From Pseudomonadota bacterium (GTDB lineage Bacteria > Pseudomonadota > Gammaproteobacteria > Xanthomonadales > Xanthomonadaceae): a stretch of 64,000 nucleotides of DNA. Location: positions 7,432 through 71,431 of the forward strand of contig JAEWFT010000055.1 of assembly GCA_023388715.1 (NCBI GenBank). The letters run 5' to 3'. Positions within the stretch are counted from its first letter, which is position 1; each line of letters opens with the position of its first letter. Below, piece by piece: positions 34,464 to 43,342 of this stretch. Under the pieces are notes generated by a model. The model had not been told where the DNA came from, did no database searches, and saw only the letters and a list, made by a program, of their open reading frames with translations. The translations under genes and the position numbers were made by a program.

Positions 34464-34469
34464 GCGGCG

Positions 34470-35189
34470 ATGGGCAATGATGCCGACAACCTGCGCATCT
34501 TCCGCACCGGCGCGCATCCGTGCGGCTACTGGCCGGACCGCGTTGCCAACGACCTGGTCCTGGACCCGCGCGACCCGCGCCTGCCGGAGCTGTATGCGAT
34601 GGCGCTGGACTGGGGCTTCAGGCGCTCGGGCGACATCCTCTACCGCCCCGGCTGCCAGGGCTGCCGCGCCTGCGTGGCGGTGCGGGTGCCGGTGGCGGCG
34701 TTCGCGCCCAACCGCAGCCAGCGCCGCTGCCTGGCGCGCAACGCCGACGTCGACGCGCGGATCGTGGCGCCGCTGCGCACGGACGAGCACATCGGGCTGT
34801 ACCGCCGGTACCTCGGTGCCCGCCACCGCGGCGGCGGCATGGACGACCACGGTGAACACGAATTCGACCAGTTCCTCGTCGGCTCGTGGAACCAAGGCCG
34901 CTTCCTGGAACTGCGGCGGCAAGGCGACCACCACCTGCTTGCGGTGGCGGTCACCGACCTTGCTCAGGACGCGCTGTCGGCGGTCTATACCTTCTACGAT
35001 CCGGACGAAGCCGCGCGCGGGCTGGGAACGCTCGGCGTGCTCAGGCAGCTGGAATGGGCGCGTCGCGACGGCTTCGCGCACCTGTACCTGGGCTACTGGA
35101 TCGCCGGCCATCCGAAGATGGACTACAAAAGGCGCTTCCAGCCGCTGGAAGGCTTCGATGGCCGCGGCTGGAGGCGGCTACAGGCCTGA
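34470..35189 (+). CDS. bpt: Aspartate/glutamate leucyltransferase
   Basis: Bacterial relative of eukaryotic arginyl-transferase; adds Leu from Leu-tRNA to proteins with N-terminal Asp or Glu, marking them for ClpS/ClpAP (N-degron pathway). 239 residues with the N-terminal [16 protein letters not shown], the cysteine cluster [31 protein letters not shown] and the C-terminal [20 protein letters not shown], all typical. Convergent with the next gene, 3 bases apart. Confidence 0.93.
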   Translation: MGNDADNLRIFRTGAHPCGYWPDRVANDLVLDPRDPRLPELYAMALDWGFRRSGDILYRPGCQGCRACVAVRVPVAAFAPNRSQRRCLARNADVDARIVAPLRTDEHIGLYRRYLGARHRGGGMDDHGEHEFDQFLVGSWNQGRFLELRRQGDHHLLAVAVTDLAQDALSAVYTFYDPDEAARGLGTLGVLRQLEWARRDGFAHLYLGYWIAGHPKMDYKRRFQPLEGFDGRGWRRLQA

Positions 35190-35192
35190 GGT

Positions 35193-35627
35193 TCAGCCCT
35201 TCGACGTGGACGCCGCGGGTGGCGCCGGTGCCTCCGGAGGCGGTTCCGCGTCGGCTGTCGCCGCCACGTCGCCGGCGTCCGCGGGGACAGGATCGGCCGA
35301 GGGTATGGCGCTCGGCAGGGTGTAGGCGCGCATCCCCGGCTCCACCATCGGCCGGTTGCGGTTGTAGAACCCGAAATCCGCGTTGCTGCGCACCGAGACG
35401 ATCATCCGCACCATGTTGGCCGGCACCATCACCTCCACCACCACCGGGTGCCCGTCGGGGTTTTCCGCCTGCATCGTCAGTTCGACGAAGCCGCCCGCGG
35501 TGTCGACCTCGCGGCACGGCACGTGCGGGCCTTGCGGGCCGTCGCGCAGGTAGGGCTTGATCGCGTCGCCCAGCGCCTCCAGCGCCGGCGGGAAGAAGAA
35601 CACCGCATATGCCGGGACATCGTTCAT
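35193..35627 (-). CDS. Conserved-type hypothetical protein downstream of purT
   Basis: Unrecognised 144-residue soluble protein. Residues 1-100 look globular (YAVFFFPPALEALGDAIKPYL, GGFVELTMQAENPDG, VEVMVPANMVRMIVSVRS); residues 105-144 are an Ala/Pro/Asp-rich tail, probably disordered. ATG at 35627 is 13 bases after the purT stop, so co-transcription is likely; a GAGAAT hexamer 7 bases before the ATG could also drive it alone. No function inferred. Confidence 0.7.
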   Translation of the reverse strand: MNDVPAYAVFFFPPALEALGDAIKPYLRDGPQGPHVPCREVDTAGGFVELTMQAENPDGHPVVVEVMVPANMVRMIVSVRSNADFGFYNRNRPMVEPGMRAYTLPSAIPSADPVPADAGDVAATADAEPPPEAPAPPAASTSKG

Positions 35628-35640
35628 GCGCCGGATTCTC

Positions 35641-36837
35641 TCACGGCTGCACCAGCCCCACTTCCAGCGCCGCCGCGGCCTCGCGGGCGACCGCGCGGGC
35701 GGCATCGACACTTTCGCCGCGCGCCAGCGTGACCGCGACGCGGCGATGGCCGGCCACGGCGGGCTTTCCGAACAGGCGCAGCTGGGTGTCCGGCTGCGCC
35801 AGCGCGGCAGCGGGCGCGGCGAACACCGGCACGCCGTGGCCATGCGCCAGCACCGCGCACGACGCGGACGGTCCCCACTGGCGGATCACCGGGATCGGCA
35901 GCCCCAGGATCGCGCGCGCATGCAGCGCGAATTCGCTCAGTTCCTGCGAGGCCAGGGTCACCAGCCCGGTGTCGTGCGGGCGCGGACTGACTTCGCTGAA
36001 CCAGACCTCGTCGCCCTTGACGAACAGCTCGACGCCGAACACGCCCCAGCCGCCAAGATCGTCGGTGATCGCGCGGGCGACCTGCTGGGCGCGCTCCAGC
36101 GCGCGCGGCGACATCGGCTGCGGCTGCCAGCTCTCGCGGTAATCGCCTTCCTCCTGCAGATGGCCGATCGGCTCGCAGAAGCTGGTGCCGCCGGCGTGGC
36201 GCACGGTGAGCAGGGTGATCTCGTAGTCGAAGTCGACGAAGCCCTCGACGATCACCCGTCCGGCGCCTGCGCGGCCGCCGCTCTGCGCATGCGCCCATGC
36301 CGCGTCGATCTCGCCTGCCGCGCGGACCAGGCTCTGGCCGTGGCCGGAGGAGGACATCACCGGCTTCACCACGAACGGCAGGCCGATCTGCGCCACCGCG
36401 GCGCGGTAGTCCTCGAGCGTGTCGACGAAGCGGTAGCTCGAGGTGGGCAGGCCAAGGGTTTCCGCCGCCAGCCGGCGGATGCCCTCGCGGTCCATGGTCA
36501 GCCAGGCCGCGCGCGCGGTCGGCACCACCCGCAGCGCGTCGCCATGCTCGGATTCCAGCTCCACCAGGGTGCGGGTGTGGATCGCTTCGATCTCGGGAAC
36601 GATGACGTGCGGGCGCTCGCGTTCGATCAGCGCGCGGATCGCGGCGCCGTCCAGCATGTCGATCACATGGCTGCGGTGCGCGACCTGCATTGCCGGCGCG
36701 TTGGCGTAGCGATCCACCGCGACCACCTCCACTCCGAAGCGCTGCAGTTCGATGGCCACTTCCTTGCCCAGTTCGCCGGACCCCAGCAGGAGCACGCGGG
36801 TGGCATTGGGCGAGAGCGGGGTTCCGATCGGGGACAT
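35641..36837 (-). CDS. purT: Formate-dependent phosphoribosylglycinamide formyltransferase
   Basis: ATP-grasp enzyme using formate, ATP and GAR in purine synthesis, an alternative to PurN. 398 residues with the N-terminal [46 protein letters not shown] (ATP loop), [25 protein letters not shown] and [15 protein letters not shown] at 36837 gives the standard N-terminus. An upstream in-frame TTG at 36858, exactly 6 bases after a TAGAAT hexamer (36865-36870), would add 7 residues and is possible. Confidence 0.94.
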   Translation of the reverse strand: MSPIGTPLSPNATRVLLLGSGELGKEVAIELQRFGVEVVAVDRYANAPAMQVAHRSHVIDMLDGAAIRALIERERPHVIVPEIEAIHTRTLVELESEHGDALRVVPTARAAWLTMDREGIRRLAAETLGLPTSSYRFVDTLEDYRAAVAQIGLPFVVKPVMSSSGHGQSLVRAAGEIDAAWAHAQSGGRAGAGRVIVEGFVDFDYEITLLTVRHAGGTSFCEPIGHLQEEGDYRESWQPQPMSPRALERAQQVARAITDDLGGWGVFGVELFVKGDEVWFSEVSPRPHDTGLVTLASQELSEFALHARAILGLPIPVIRQWGPSASCAVLAHGHGVPVFAAPAAALAQPDTQLRLFGKPAVAGHRRVAVTLARGESVDAARAVAREAAAALEVGLVQP

Positions 36838-36926
36838 GCGCGGCACCGGCGTTGGCAAGCGGCGATTCTAGCGAAGCCGTCGCGGGCGGGCTTCGCCCCC
36901 GCTGCCACGCATGCGATCCTAGGCGC

Positions 36927-37838
36927 ATGCCGATGCTGCCCCTCCCGCGGCTGGTCCTGCTCGCCGTGCTGTCGGCATGCCTTGCTGGCTGCGAAGCGCC
37001 GCGGATGCCATTCGCCCGCATCGCCGGGCTGGTCACCAGCGATGAACTGGTCGAGATCAGCGGCCTGGCGGCCTCGCGCGTGCATGACGACGTGCTGTGG
37101 GCGATCAACGACGGCGGCAACCACGCGCGCCTGTACGCGCTCAACCGCCGTGGCGGCGTCGTTGCCCGCTTCGAGGTCAAGGGCGCGCGCAACCTCGACT
37201 GGGAGGACCTTGCCGGCTTCGAGCTCGATGGCAAGCACTACCTGCTGGTGGCCGATACCGGCGATAACGGCGGGCGGCGCAAGGAGTTCCAGCTGCACGT
37301 GTTCGAGGAACCCGACGCGCTGCAGGACGGCACCCTCGCGCCGGCGTGGACGATCCGCGCGCGCTGGCCCGACGGCCCGCGCGACTGCGAGGCGGTGGCG
37401 GTCGACGCCGCCGCCGGGCAGGTGCTGCTGGTCTCGAAGAAACGCAACCCGCCCGACCTGTTCGCGCTGCCGCTGGCCGATGCCGGCAACCGGATTGGCG
37501 AAGCCCGCCGCATCGGCCGCTTGGCGGGGGTGCCGCAGGCCAGCGCCGAGATGCAGGCCAATGACCCGAGGCTGGCCAAGCTGTTCCCTCAGGTCACCTC
37601 CGCCGATCTATCGCCCGACCGCGCCACGCTGGCGGTGCTGACCTACGGCAGCGTGCTGTTCTACCGTCGCCTTGCCGACGAAGGCTGGGGCGAGGCGGTC
37701 GCCCGTGCGCCCGAGGCGCATGACGTGCCGCTGATCCCGCAGGCGGAGGCGATTGCCTGGAGTTCGGGCGGTGGCGGCCTGTATGCCACCGGCGAGTTCA
37801 GCCCCGCCCCCCTGTTCTATCTGGTGCCGCAAGGCTGA
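36927..37838 (+). CDS. Beta-propeller-like lipoprotein
   Basis: 303-residue protein with signal peptide and lipobox LAGC. The mature part has repeated strand motifs such as ELVEISGLAASRVHDDVLWAINDGG, ARLYALNRRGGVVARFEV and HYLLVADTGDNGG, resembling six- or seven-bladed propellers of the esterase-like or SdiA-regulated type. No catalytic triad is clear, so function is unknown. A weak GATCCT hexamer stands 6 bases before the ATG. Single gene, divergent from purT. Confidence 0.72.
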   Translation: MPMLPLPRLVLLAVLSACLAGCEAPRMPFARIAGLVTSDELVEISGLAASRVHDDVLWAINDGGNHARLYALNRRGGVVARFEVKGARNLDWEDLAGFELDGKHYLLVADTGDNGGRRKEFQLHVFEEPDALQDGTLAPAWTIRARWPDGPRDCEAVAVDAAAGQVLLVSKKRNPPDLFALPLADAGNRIGEARRIGRLAGVPQASAEMQANDPRLAKLFPQVTSADLSPDRATLAVLTYGSVLFYRRLADEGWGEAVARAPEAHDVPLIPQAEAIAWSSGGGGLYATGEFSPAPLFYLVPQG

Positions 37839-37868
37839 CGCCGGCCGCGACCGCTCGTCGGCAGCCGC

Positions 37869-37897
37869 TTGCGCGATAGATATCATTTTGATATCAC
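37869..37897 (+). promoter_or_regulatory. SPFH-cassette promoter with GATATCA operator
   Basis: TTGCGC (37869-37874), 17-base spacer, TATCAC (37892-37897). Between and over these lie two GATATCA units, 37879-37885 and 37890-37896, spaced 11 bases, one helical turn. Because each unit contains the palindrome GATATC, they also form an inverted repeat GATATCA-TTT-TGATATC. The A/T-rich block stands out sharply from the GC-rich surroundings. The ribbon-helix-helix protein encoded in the cassette is the obvious candidate ligand. Confidence 0.7.
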
Positions 37898-37943
37898 TCT
37901 TTCACCGGCTCAGGTCGAGCCTCCCGCCACTGCAGGGCCTGCC

Positions 37944-38825
37944 ATGAAAGAGAACCCGATTGCGTCCGTTTCCGGAATTCCCTACCTCATCGGCGTGCTG
38001 GTCCTGCTGCTGCTGGCCGGCTGGGCGCTGGCCTCCGGCATCGGCCCCGATCCCGACACCGGCATTGCCTCCGGTTGGCAGATCTTCGGCAGCATCCTGC
38101 TCGGCACGCTGGCGTTCTTCAGCCTGATCGGCCTGTACACGGTGCAGCCCAACCAGGCCGCGGTGCTCAGCCTGTTCGGCAAGTACGTGGGCACGGTCAA
38201 GGAAAACGGCCTGCGCTGGAACAACCCCTTCTACTCCAAGAAGAAGATCAGCCTGCGCGTGCGCAACTTCGAGAGCGGCAAGCTCAAGGTCAACGAGCTG
38301 GAAGGCAGCCCGATCGAGATCGCCGCGGTGATCGTGTGGCAGGTGGTCGATGCCTCCGAGGCGGTGTTCAACGTCGACGACTACGAGAGCTTCGTGCAGA
38401 TCCAGTCCGAAGCCGCGCTGCGCTCGATGGCGACCAGCTATCCGTACGACCAGCACGAGGATGGGCAGATGTCGCTGCGCAGCCATGCCGCGGAAATCAG
38501 CGAGCACCTGCAGAAGGAACTGGCCGAGCGCCTGGCCGATGCCGGCGTGCAGGTGCTGGATGCGCGCATCAGCCACCTGGCCTATGCCCCGGAGATCGCG
38601 CAGGTGATGCTGCAGCGGCAGCAGGCGAACGCGGTGATCGCGGCGCGCACGCGGATCGTGGCCGGTGCGGTGGGCATGGTCGAGATGGCGCTCGCCGAAC
38701 TGCAGAAGAACGGCGTGGTCGAGCTGGACGAGGAGCGCAAGGCGCAGATGGTCAGCAACCTGCTGGTGGTGCTGTGCGGCGACCGCAGCACGCAGCCGAT
38801 CGTCAACACCGGCAGCCTGTACTGA
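37944..38825 (+). CDS. SPFH/Band 7 domain membrane protein
   Basis: 293-residue stomatin/prohibitin-family protein. Two hydrophobic segments (about 12-31 and 46-66) precede the SPFH domain: [64 protein letters not shown] and the coiled C-terminal [45 protein letters not shown]. Such proteins form large membrane-associated assemblies (flotillin-like). The first gene of a four-gene unit; start ATG 37944 in a 118-base leader region that contains the operator. Confidence 0.92.
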   Translation: MKENPIASVSGIPYLIGVLVLLLLAGWALASGIGPDPDTGIASGWQIFGSILLGTLAFFSLIGLYTVQPNQAAVLSLFGKYVGTVKENGLRWNNPFYSKKKISLRVRNFESGKLKVNELEGSPIEIAAVIVWQVVDASEAVFNVDDYESFVQIQSEAALRSMATSYPYDQHEDGQMSLRSHAAEISEHLQKELAERLADAGVQVLDARISHLAYAPEIAQVMLQRQQANAVIAARTRIVAGAVGMVEMALAELQKNGVVELDEERKAQMVSNLLVVLCGDRSTQPIVNTGSLY

Positions 38826-38835
38826 GGATGCCGCG

Positions 38836-39198
38836 ATGTTTCTCGAGGCGTGGATCGTCCCGGTGATCATGCTGCTGTCGGCGCTGCCGCTGCTGGTGAT
38901 CGGGATCGCGGTGCGCCGCGGCAAGCTTGGTCTGGTCAGTGGTCTGGACGTCGATCGCGTGCGCGACGCCGACGCGGCCGCCGCCAGCATCGGCAACAAG
39001 CTGCTCGCGCTGGGCGCGGCGATGGTGGCGGCCGCGCCCGCGTACCTCTGGGCCGGGGTCGACAAGGGCCGGGTGATGCTGGTGACGATCGCGCTGGTAG
39101 TGGCGGTCAATGCGATCGCGTTGTGGCTGGTGTTCGCGGTGGCCGCGGTCAAGCGCGACTACCGGACGCCGGCGCCGCGACCCGGACGCCATGGCTGA
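38836..39198 (+). CDS. Hypothetical three- or four-span membrane protein
   Basis: 120 residues with hydrophobic segments at about 5-25, 55-75 and 80-105. The first loop [29 protein letters not shown] resembles DUF3784-type small membrane proteins; this is a pattern guess. It lies 10 bases after the SPFH gene and overlaps the next gene by 8 bases, so it belongs to the cassette, perhaps as a membrane partner of the SPFH protein. Confidence 0.78.
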   Translation: MFLEAWIVPVIMLLSALPLLVIGIAVRRGKLGLVSGLDVDRVRDADAAAASIGNKLLALGAAMVAAAPAYLWAGVDKGRVMLVTIALVVAVNAIALWLVFAVAAVKRDYRTPAPRPGRHG

Positions 39199-39373
39199 GA
39201 AAAAAGCCTATCCGCTGCGCATCAATGCCGACGTCCTGGCGGCGGCGCAGCGCTGGGCCGACGATGAACTGCGCAGCCTCAACGCGCAGATCGAATACGT
39301 GTTGCGCGACGCGCTGCGCAAGGCCGGGCGCCTGCCACGGCCGGAAAAGGACAAACGCGGGGAGGATGCATGA
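39191..39373 (+). CDS. Arc-type ribbon-helix-helix DNA-binding protein
   Basis: 60 residues. [20 protein letters not shown] is the ribbon (YPLRIN) and first helix; [18 protein letters not shown] the second helix, the exact layout of Arc/MetJ repressors. RHH dimers bind half-sites spaced about one turn, matching the 11-base GATATCA repeats before the first gene of this unit. Autoregulation is inferred. Start overlaps the preceding gene by 8 bases and the stop overlaps the next ATG (ATGA). Confidence 0.9.
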   Translation: MAEKKAYPLRINADVLAAAQRWADDELRSLNAQIEYVLRDALRKAGRLPRPEKDKRGEDA

Positions 39374-39552
39374 GCAAGCGCTGGAGTTACCTGGTGGTGG
39401 AGGTCAAGACGAGCCTGATGGGAAGTTTCAAGCTGGAGCAGCTGCAGGAAGAGCTGGACAAGCATGGACGTGCCGGCTGGGAACTGGTCAACATCGTCCA
39501 CGCCACGCCAACCGTTTCATCCCCCACCCTGGTCTTCAAGAAGGACGCCTGA
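39370..39552 (+). CDS. DUF4177 protein
   Basis: 60-residue protein matching DUF4177: an initial strand [10 protein letters not shown], a helix with [22 protein letters not shown] and a final LVFKKDA. The WELV signature is characteristic. Function unknown. Four-base overlap with the RHH gene completes the SPFH cassette; the hydrolase gene follows after 1 base. Confidence 0.88.
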   Translation: MSKRWSYLVVEVKTSLMGSFKLEQLQEELDKHGRAGWELVNIVHATPTVSSPTLVFKKDA

Positions 39553-39553
39553 C

Positions 39554-40876
39554 ATGCCCCGCTTTCTCGTGATGCTGATGCTGGCGATCGTCACGGCGCT
39601 GGCGCCCGGTGGCAACGCTGCCGCGCAATCGCCGGCCGACCCCGCGGCCACCGCGACCACGCTGCTCGACCACCTGGACGCCGGCCGCTACGCGCAGGCC
39701 GAGGCCATGTTCGATGCGGCGATGGCAAAGGCGGTGCCGGCGGACAAGCTGAAGGGACTCTGGGAAGCGCTGCCGGCGCAGGTCGGACCCGCCAAGGGCC
39801 GCGGCGAAGCCTCGACCGTCGAACAGGGCGGCATGCACGTCGTGCGATTGGCCCTGCAATACGAGAAGGCCGCACTGGTCGCCAGCGTCGCGGTCCACGC
39901 GCAGGGCCGCATCACCGGCTTCTTGATCCAGCCGGCAGCGGCGGCCGCGCCGGTGGCCCCGGTCTCGCAGGATGCGGCCTTCATCGAGCGCGAGCTGATG
40001 GTGGGCGACGGCCCCAGCGCCCTTCCGGGCACCCTTGCCATGCCCAAGGGCACGGGCCCCTTCCCGGCGGTGGTGCTGGTGCATGGCTCCGGCCCGCACG
40101 ACCGCGATGAAACGATCGGGCCGAACAAGCCCTTCCTCGACATTGCCCGCGGCCTGGCGGCGCAGGGCATCGCCGTGCTGCGCTACGAAAAGCGCACCCG
40201 CGCGCGCCCGCAGGAGTTCGTGGGCAAGCTGTTCACCGTCGACGATGAAACCACCGACGATGCGGTGCGCGCGGTCGCCGCACTGCGTGCGGTTGACGGC
40301 GTCGATGGCAAGCGCGTGTTCGTGCTGGGCCACAGCCAGGGCGGGATGATGGCGCCGCGCATCGCGGCAAGGTCCGGCCACGTTGCCGGCCTGGTGCTGC
40401 TGGCGGCGCCTGCGCGCCCGCTGCTGGACATCGTCATCGAGCAGAACCGCCGGCTCGCGGTTCTGGACGACGGCAAGACCAGCGACGCGGAGCGCGATGC
40501 CATCAATGCGCTGGTGCAGCAGGCGCGCGACGCCCGCAACCCGGCGACAGAAGCAGGTGCCAAGGGGATCATGGGGTTGCCGGTCGGCTACTGGCGCAGC
40601 ATCGATGCGGTGGACCCGGTGGCCGAGGCGCGCGAGGTGGCGTTGCCCATGCTGGTACTGCAGGGCGCGCGCGACATCCAGGTGGTCGATGCCGACTGGC
40701 AACGCTGGCGCGGTGCGTTCCACGCCGACAAGCGGGTGCAGTTCAAGCTCTACGATTCCCTCAACCACCTGGCGATCGCCGGCACCGGCGAAGGATCGCT
40801 GGCCGAGTACCAGACGCCCGGCCACGTGGATGCCACGCTGATCGCCGACGTCGCCGCCTGGATCCGCGCACGCTGA
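39554..40876 (+). CDS. Exported alpha/beta hydrolase with N-terminal DUF3887-like domain
   Basis: 440-residue precursor: signal peptide (about 1-24), a DUF3887-like domain (about 33-125, LLDHLDAGRYAQAEAMFDAAM), then an alpha/beta hydrolase with LVHGSGPHDRDE (175-186), nucleophile elbow GHSQGG (259-264, Ser261), Asp in LQGARDIQV and His in LNHLAI. This domain order occurs in serine hydrolases of unknown substrate; esterase or peptidase-like acyl activity is inferred. One base after the DUF4177 gene, so perhaps in the same transcript. Confidence 0.85.
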   Translation: MPRFLVMLMLAIVTALAPGGNAAAQSPADPAATATTLLDHLDAGRYAQAEAMFDAAMAKAVPADKLKGLWEALPAQVGPAKGRGEASTVEQGGMHVVRLALQYEKAALVASVAVHAQGRITGFLIQPAAAAAPVAPVSQDAAFIERELMVGDGPSALPGTLAMPKGTGPFPAVVLVHGSGPHDRDETIGPNKPFLDIARGLAAQGIAVLRYEKRTRARPQEFVGKLFTVDDETTDDAVRAVAALRAVDGVDGKRVFVLGHSQGGMMAPRIAARSGHVAGLVLLAAPARPLLDIVIEQNRRLAVLDDGKTSDAERDAINALVQQARDARNPATEAGAKGIMGLPVGYWRSIDAVDPVAEAREVALPMLVLQGARDIQVVDADWQRWRGAFHADKRVQFKLYDSLNHLAIAGTGEGSLAEYQTPGHVDATLIADVAAWIRAR

Positions 40877-41430
40877 TGGCCGCCCCGGGCAACCGCGGGC
40901 GCGGATTCGCGGTGGTGCCGCCACCGGCGCATGCGGGCCTGCTGCTGGCGGCGCTGCTCGCCCTGCCCGCGGTGGCGCTGCTCGTCGCGTTCCTCAAGGA
41001 CTCCGCCAACGGCCAGGGCCAGGCGTGGAACATCGTTGGTTCGCTGGCGATCCTCGCCGCCGTGTCGCTGCTGGCCTTCGTCAGCCTGTTGCGGCGGCGG
41101 GTGTCACTGGAGGAAGGTCGCCTGCGGGTGCAGGCCGGCGTATTCACGCAGACCGTGGCCGCCACCGACATCGACCTTGCACGCGCCCGCGTGGTCGACC
41201 TCGCCGAGCGCACCGAGTTGCGGCCCGCGATTAGGACCTGGGGAATGTCGATGCCGGGCTACCACGCCGGCCACTTCCGGTTGCGTGGCGGCCTGGGAAA
41301 GGCGTTTTGCCTCGTCACCGACCGCCAGCGGGTGCTGTGGCTGCCGCGCCGGCAGGGCAATGCGCAGCTGCTGCTGAGCGTGGAGCAGCCGCAGCTGCTG
41401 CTGGACGCGCTGCGCGCCGCACAGGCCTGA
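40876..41430 (+). CDS. PH-like (bPH) membrane protein
   Basis: 184 residues with two hydrophobic segments at about 22-40 and 52-70, then a soluble C-terminal domain (VSLEEGRLRVQAGVFTQTVAATDIDLARARVVDL) that fits a bacterial pleckstrin-homology-like fold. Its start overlaps the hydrolase stop by one base (TGATG), implying coupling. Function unknown. Confidence 0.7.
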   Translation: MAAPGNRGRGFAVVPPPAHAGLLLAALLALPAVALLVAFLKDSANGQGQAWNIVGSLAILAAVSLLAFVSLLRRRVSLEEGRLRVQAGVFTQTVAATDIDLARARVVDLAERTELRPAIRTWGMSMPGYHAGHFRLRGGLGKAFCLVTDRQRVLWLPRRQGNAQLLLSVEQPQLLLDALRAAQA

Positions 41431-41449
41431 CGCCGGCGACGGCAAGCCC

Positions 41450-41455
41450 TATCCT
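41450..41455 (+). promoter_or_regulatory. -10-like hexamer TATCCT 6 bases before the VanY-type gene
   Basis: TATCCT, six bases, ATG at 41462, with no Shine-Dalgarno. It matches the other leaderless-type arrangements in the window. Confidence 0.4.
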
Positions 41456-41461
41456 TGCGCG

Positions 41462-42277
41462 ATGGCGCATCGCCCGATCCCGCTGCAATCCGTGCTGCTC
41501 AACACCCCCGACATCGAGTTGTGGCCGGGCGGGTTGCTGCGCGCGCGGGGGAATGCGGACGCGCGCCAGCTTGCGCGTGCGCTGCGGGTCTTGCGACGCA
41601 AGCGCGACGGACGCTACCTGGCCGTCGAACTACCCGAGGGCCTGCTGCCGCTCGTGGCCCGCCTGCCGCGCGAAGCCGGTATCGCCGACGCACTGGCGGC
41701 ACTGGAAGCCCCGCCGCGGCGTGGCCCTCCGGCCGCCGCTGACGTCTTGCCGACCGATGGCGTCCAGCAGCGACTGGCCATGCTGGGGATCGACGCCGAC
41801 GACTACGCCGCACGCACCGGGCTTGCGCTGGTCGCCGAACCCGCGTGGCTGATGTTCGCGGGCATCGACCGCTACCGCCGCGCGCTGTGGTTGCAGCGCG
41901 ATGCCGCGCGCGCCTGGCTGGGGATGCGCGCGGCTGCGTTGCGCGACGGCGTGGTGCTGGAGGCGATCTCCGGGTACCGCAGCCACGACTACCAGCTTGG
42001 CATTTTCGAGCGCAAGCAGGCGCGGGGCCTGGCCATCGACGACATCCTCGCGGTCAACGCGGCGCCCGGCTTCAGCGAACACCATTCCGGGCAGGCGCTT
42101 GACATCGGAACGCCTGGGGAACCGCCTTCCGAGGAATCGTTCGAGGCAACCCCGGCGCATGCCTGGCTGCAGCAGCATGCCTCCTCGCATGGATTCGGCA
42201 TGAGCTATCCGCGCGACAACCCGCACGGCATCACGTTCGAGCCCTGGCACTGGCGTTACCAAGCGGCCGCCGGATGA
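41462..42277 (+). CDS. VanY-type D-alanyl-D-alanine carboxypeptidase
   Basis: 271-residue zinc peptidase of family M15B. GYRS (171-174) starts the domain, SEHHSGQALDIG (205-216) carries the ligands His207 and Asp214, and EPWHWRY (260-266) supplies catalytic Glu260 and His263. Residues 1-140 are an extra domain that I do not recognise. No signal peptide is visible, odd for a murein enzyme; a signal-less cytoplasmic LD-carboxypeptidase role in recycling is possible. Overlaps the acyltransferase (ATGA). Confidence 0.87.
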   Translation: MAHRPIPLQSVLLNTPDIELWPGGLLRARGNADARQLARALRVLRRKRDGRYLAVELPEGLLPLVARLPREAGIADALAALEAPPRRGPPAAADVLPTDGVQQRLAMLGIDADDYAARTGLALVAEPAWLMFAGIDRYRRALWLQRDAARAWLGMRAAALRDGVVLEAISGYRSHDYQLGIFERKQARGLAIDDILAVNAAPGFSEHHSGQALDIGTPGEPPSEESFEATPAHAWLQQHASSHGFGMSYPRDNPHGITFEPWHWRYQAAAG

Positions 42278-43341
42278 GCGGGGATCGTACCGGCACGATC
42301 GCCAGTGCATGGGCGAGCGGCCGCAACAACTTCAACCTGATCCGGCTGCTGGCGGCGTGGCTGGTGATCCACGGCCATGCTTGGGCGATCACCGGGAGCA
42401 GTGGCGGCGATTTTCTCACCTGGCTCACGCGCTTCAAGTTTGCTGGCGGCGTCGCGGTGGACATGTTCTTCGTGATCAGCGGCTTCCTGATCGCCGCCAG
42501 CCTGGAGCGCAACAGCGCGCGCGCCTACCTCGCGGGGCGGGCGCTGCGCATCCTGCCCGCGCTGCTGGTGTGCGTCGCGGCGAGCGTGTTCGTCCTCGGG
42601 CCACTTGTGACCACCGCAGCGGACTACTGGCGGCACCCGGAGACCTGGCGCTACTTGTGGATGAACGGCTCGCTGTGGTCCAACGCCTACTTCCTGCCCG
42701 GTGTGTTCGAGGGCAACCCTAACCGGGCGGTCAACGGATCGCTCTGGACCCTGCCGATCGAGGCGCGCCTGTACGTCGCGCTGCTTCTGGCGGGCCTTGC
42801 CGGCCTGCTGGCGCCGCGGCGCTACACCGTGCTGTGGGCGTCTGCGCTGCTGGCCGTTTACGCTGTGGCGGCATGGCGCCACCCACTGCCGGAGCATCTG
42901 GCGAACTACGCGTGGACCTGCAGCTTCTTCATCACCGGCGCCGCCGCCTGGATCAACCGCGCGCGCATACCGCTCAGCCCGTGGCCCGTCCTGGCGTTGC
43001 TCGCGCTTTGCGCGCTGGCCCGCGGAACCGGGTGGTTCCACTTGCCCTATTTCTTCCTGCTGGCCTACGGCACGCTTTACCTTGGGCTGGCGGTCCGCTT
43101 GCCGCTGATCAGGCGACACGACCTGTCCTACGGCCTCTACCTGTACGGCTGGCCGGCGGCGCAGCTGGTGCAGTCGATCGCGCCCGGCGAGCCGCTGCAC
43201 AACACTGCATGGGCCACGGTGCTGGCGCTGGTACTGGCAGCGGGGTCGTGGTGGCTGGTCGAGCAGCCTGCCCTGCGCCTGAAACGACACCTGCTCGCAC
43301 CTCCGCCTCCCGCCTCGCCCGCCAGCGCAGCGGCGGCCTGA
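42274..43341 (+). CDS. Acyltransferase family 3 (OafA/YrhL-type) membrane protein
   Basis: 355 residues, about ten membrane helices. N-terminal FNLIRLLAAWLVIHGHAW with the family His, then GGVAVDMFFVISGFLIAASL and RALRILPALLV, the AT3 signature set. Such enzymes O-acetylate or acylate surface sugars. The rhamnose genes lie just beyond, convergent with only 1 base between, so a role in LPS or exopolysaccharide decoration is a reasonable inference. Confidence 0.88.
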   Translation: MSGDRTGTIASAWASGRNNFNLIRLLAAWLVIHGHAWAITGSSGGDFLTWLTRFKFAGGVAVDMFFVISGFLIAASLERNSARAYLAGRALRILPALLVCVAASVFVLGPLVTTAADYWRHPETWRYLWMNGSLWSNAYFLPGVFEGNPNRAVNGSLWTLPIEARLYVALLLAGLAGLLAPRRYTVLWASALLAVYAVAAWRHPLPEHLANYAWTCSFFITGAAAWINRARIPLSPWPVLALLALCALARGTGWFHLPYFFLLAYGTLYLGLAVRLPLIRRHDLSYGLYLYGWPAAQLVQSIAPGEPLHNTAWATVLALVLAAGSWWLVEQPALRLKRHLLAPPPPASPASAAAA

Positions 43342-43342
43342 T

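Noticed and set aside
37879..37896. The GATATCA repeat as a terminator or tRNA-like structure
   Set aside because: The inverted repeat is only 7 bp with a 3-base spacer, A/T-rich and placed between -35 and -10, which fits an operator and not a hairpin terminator.
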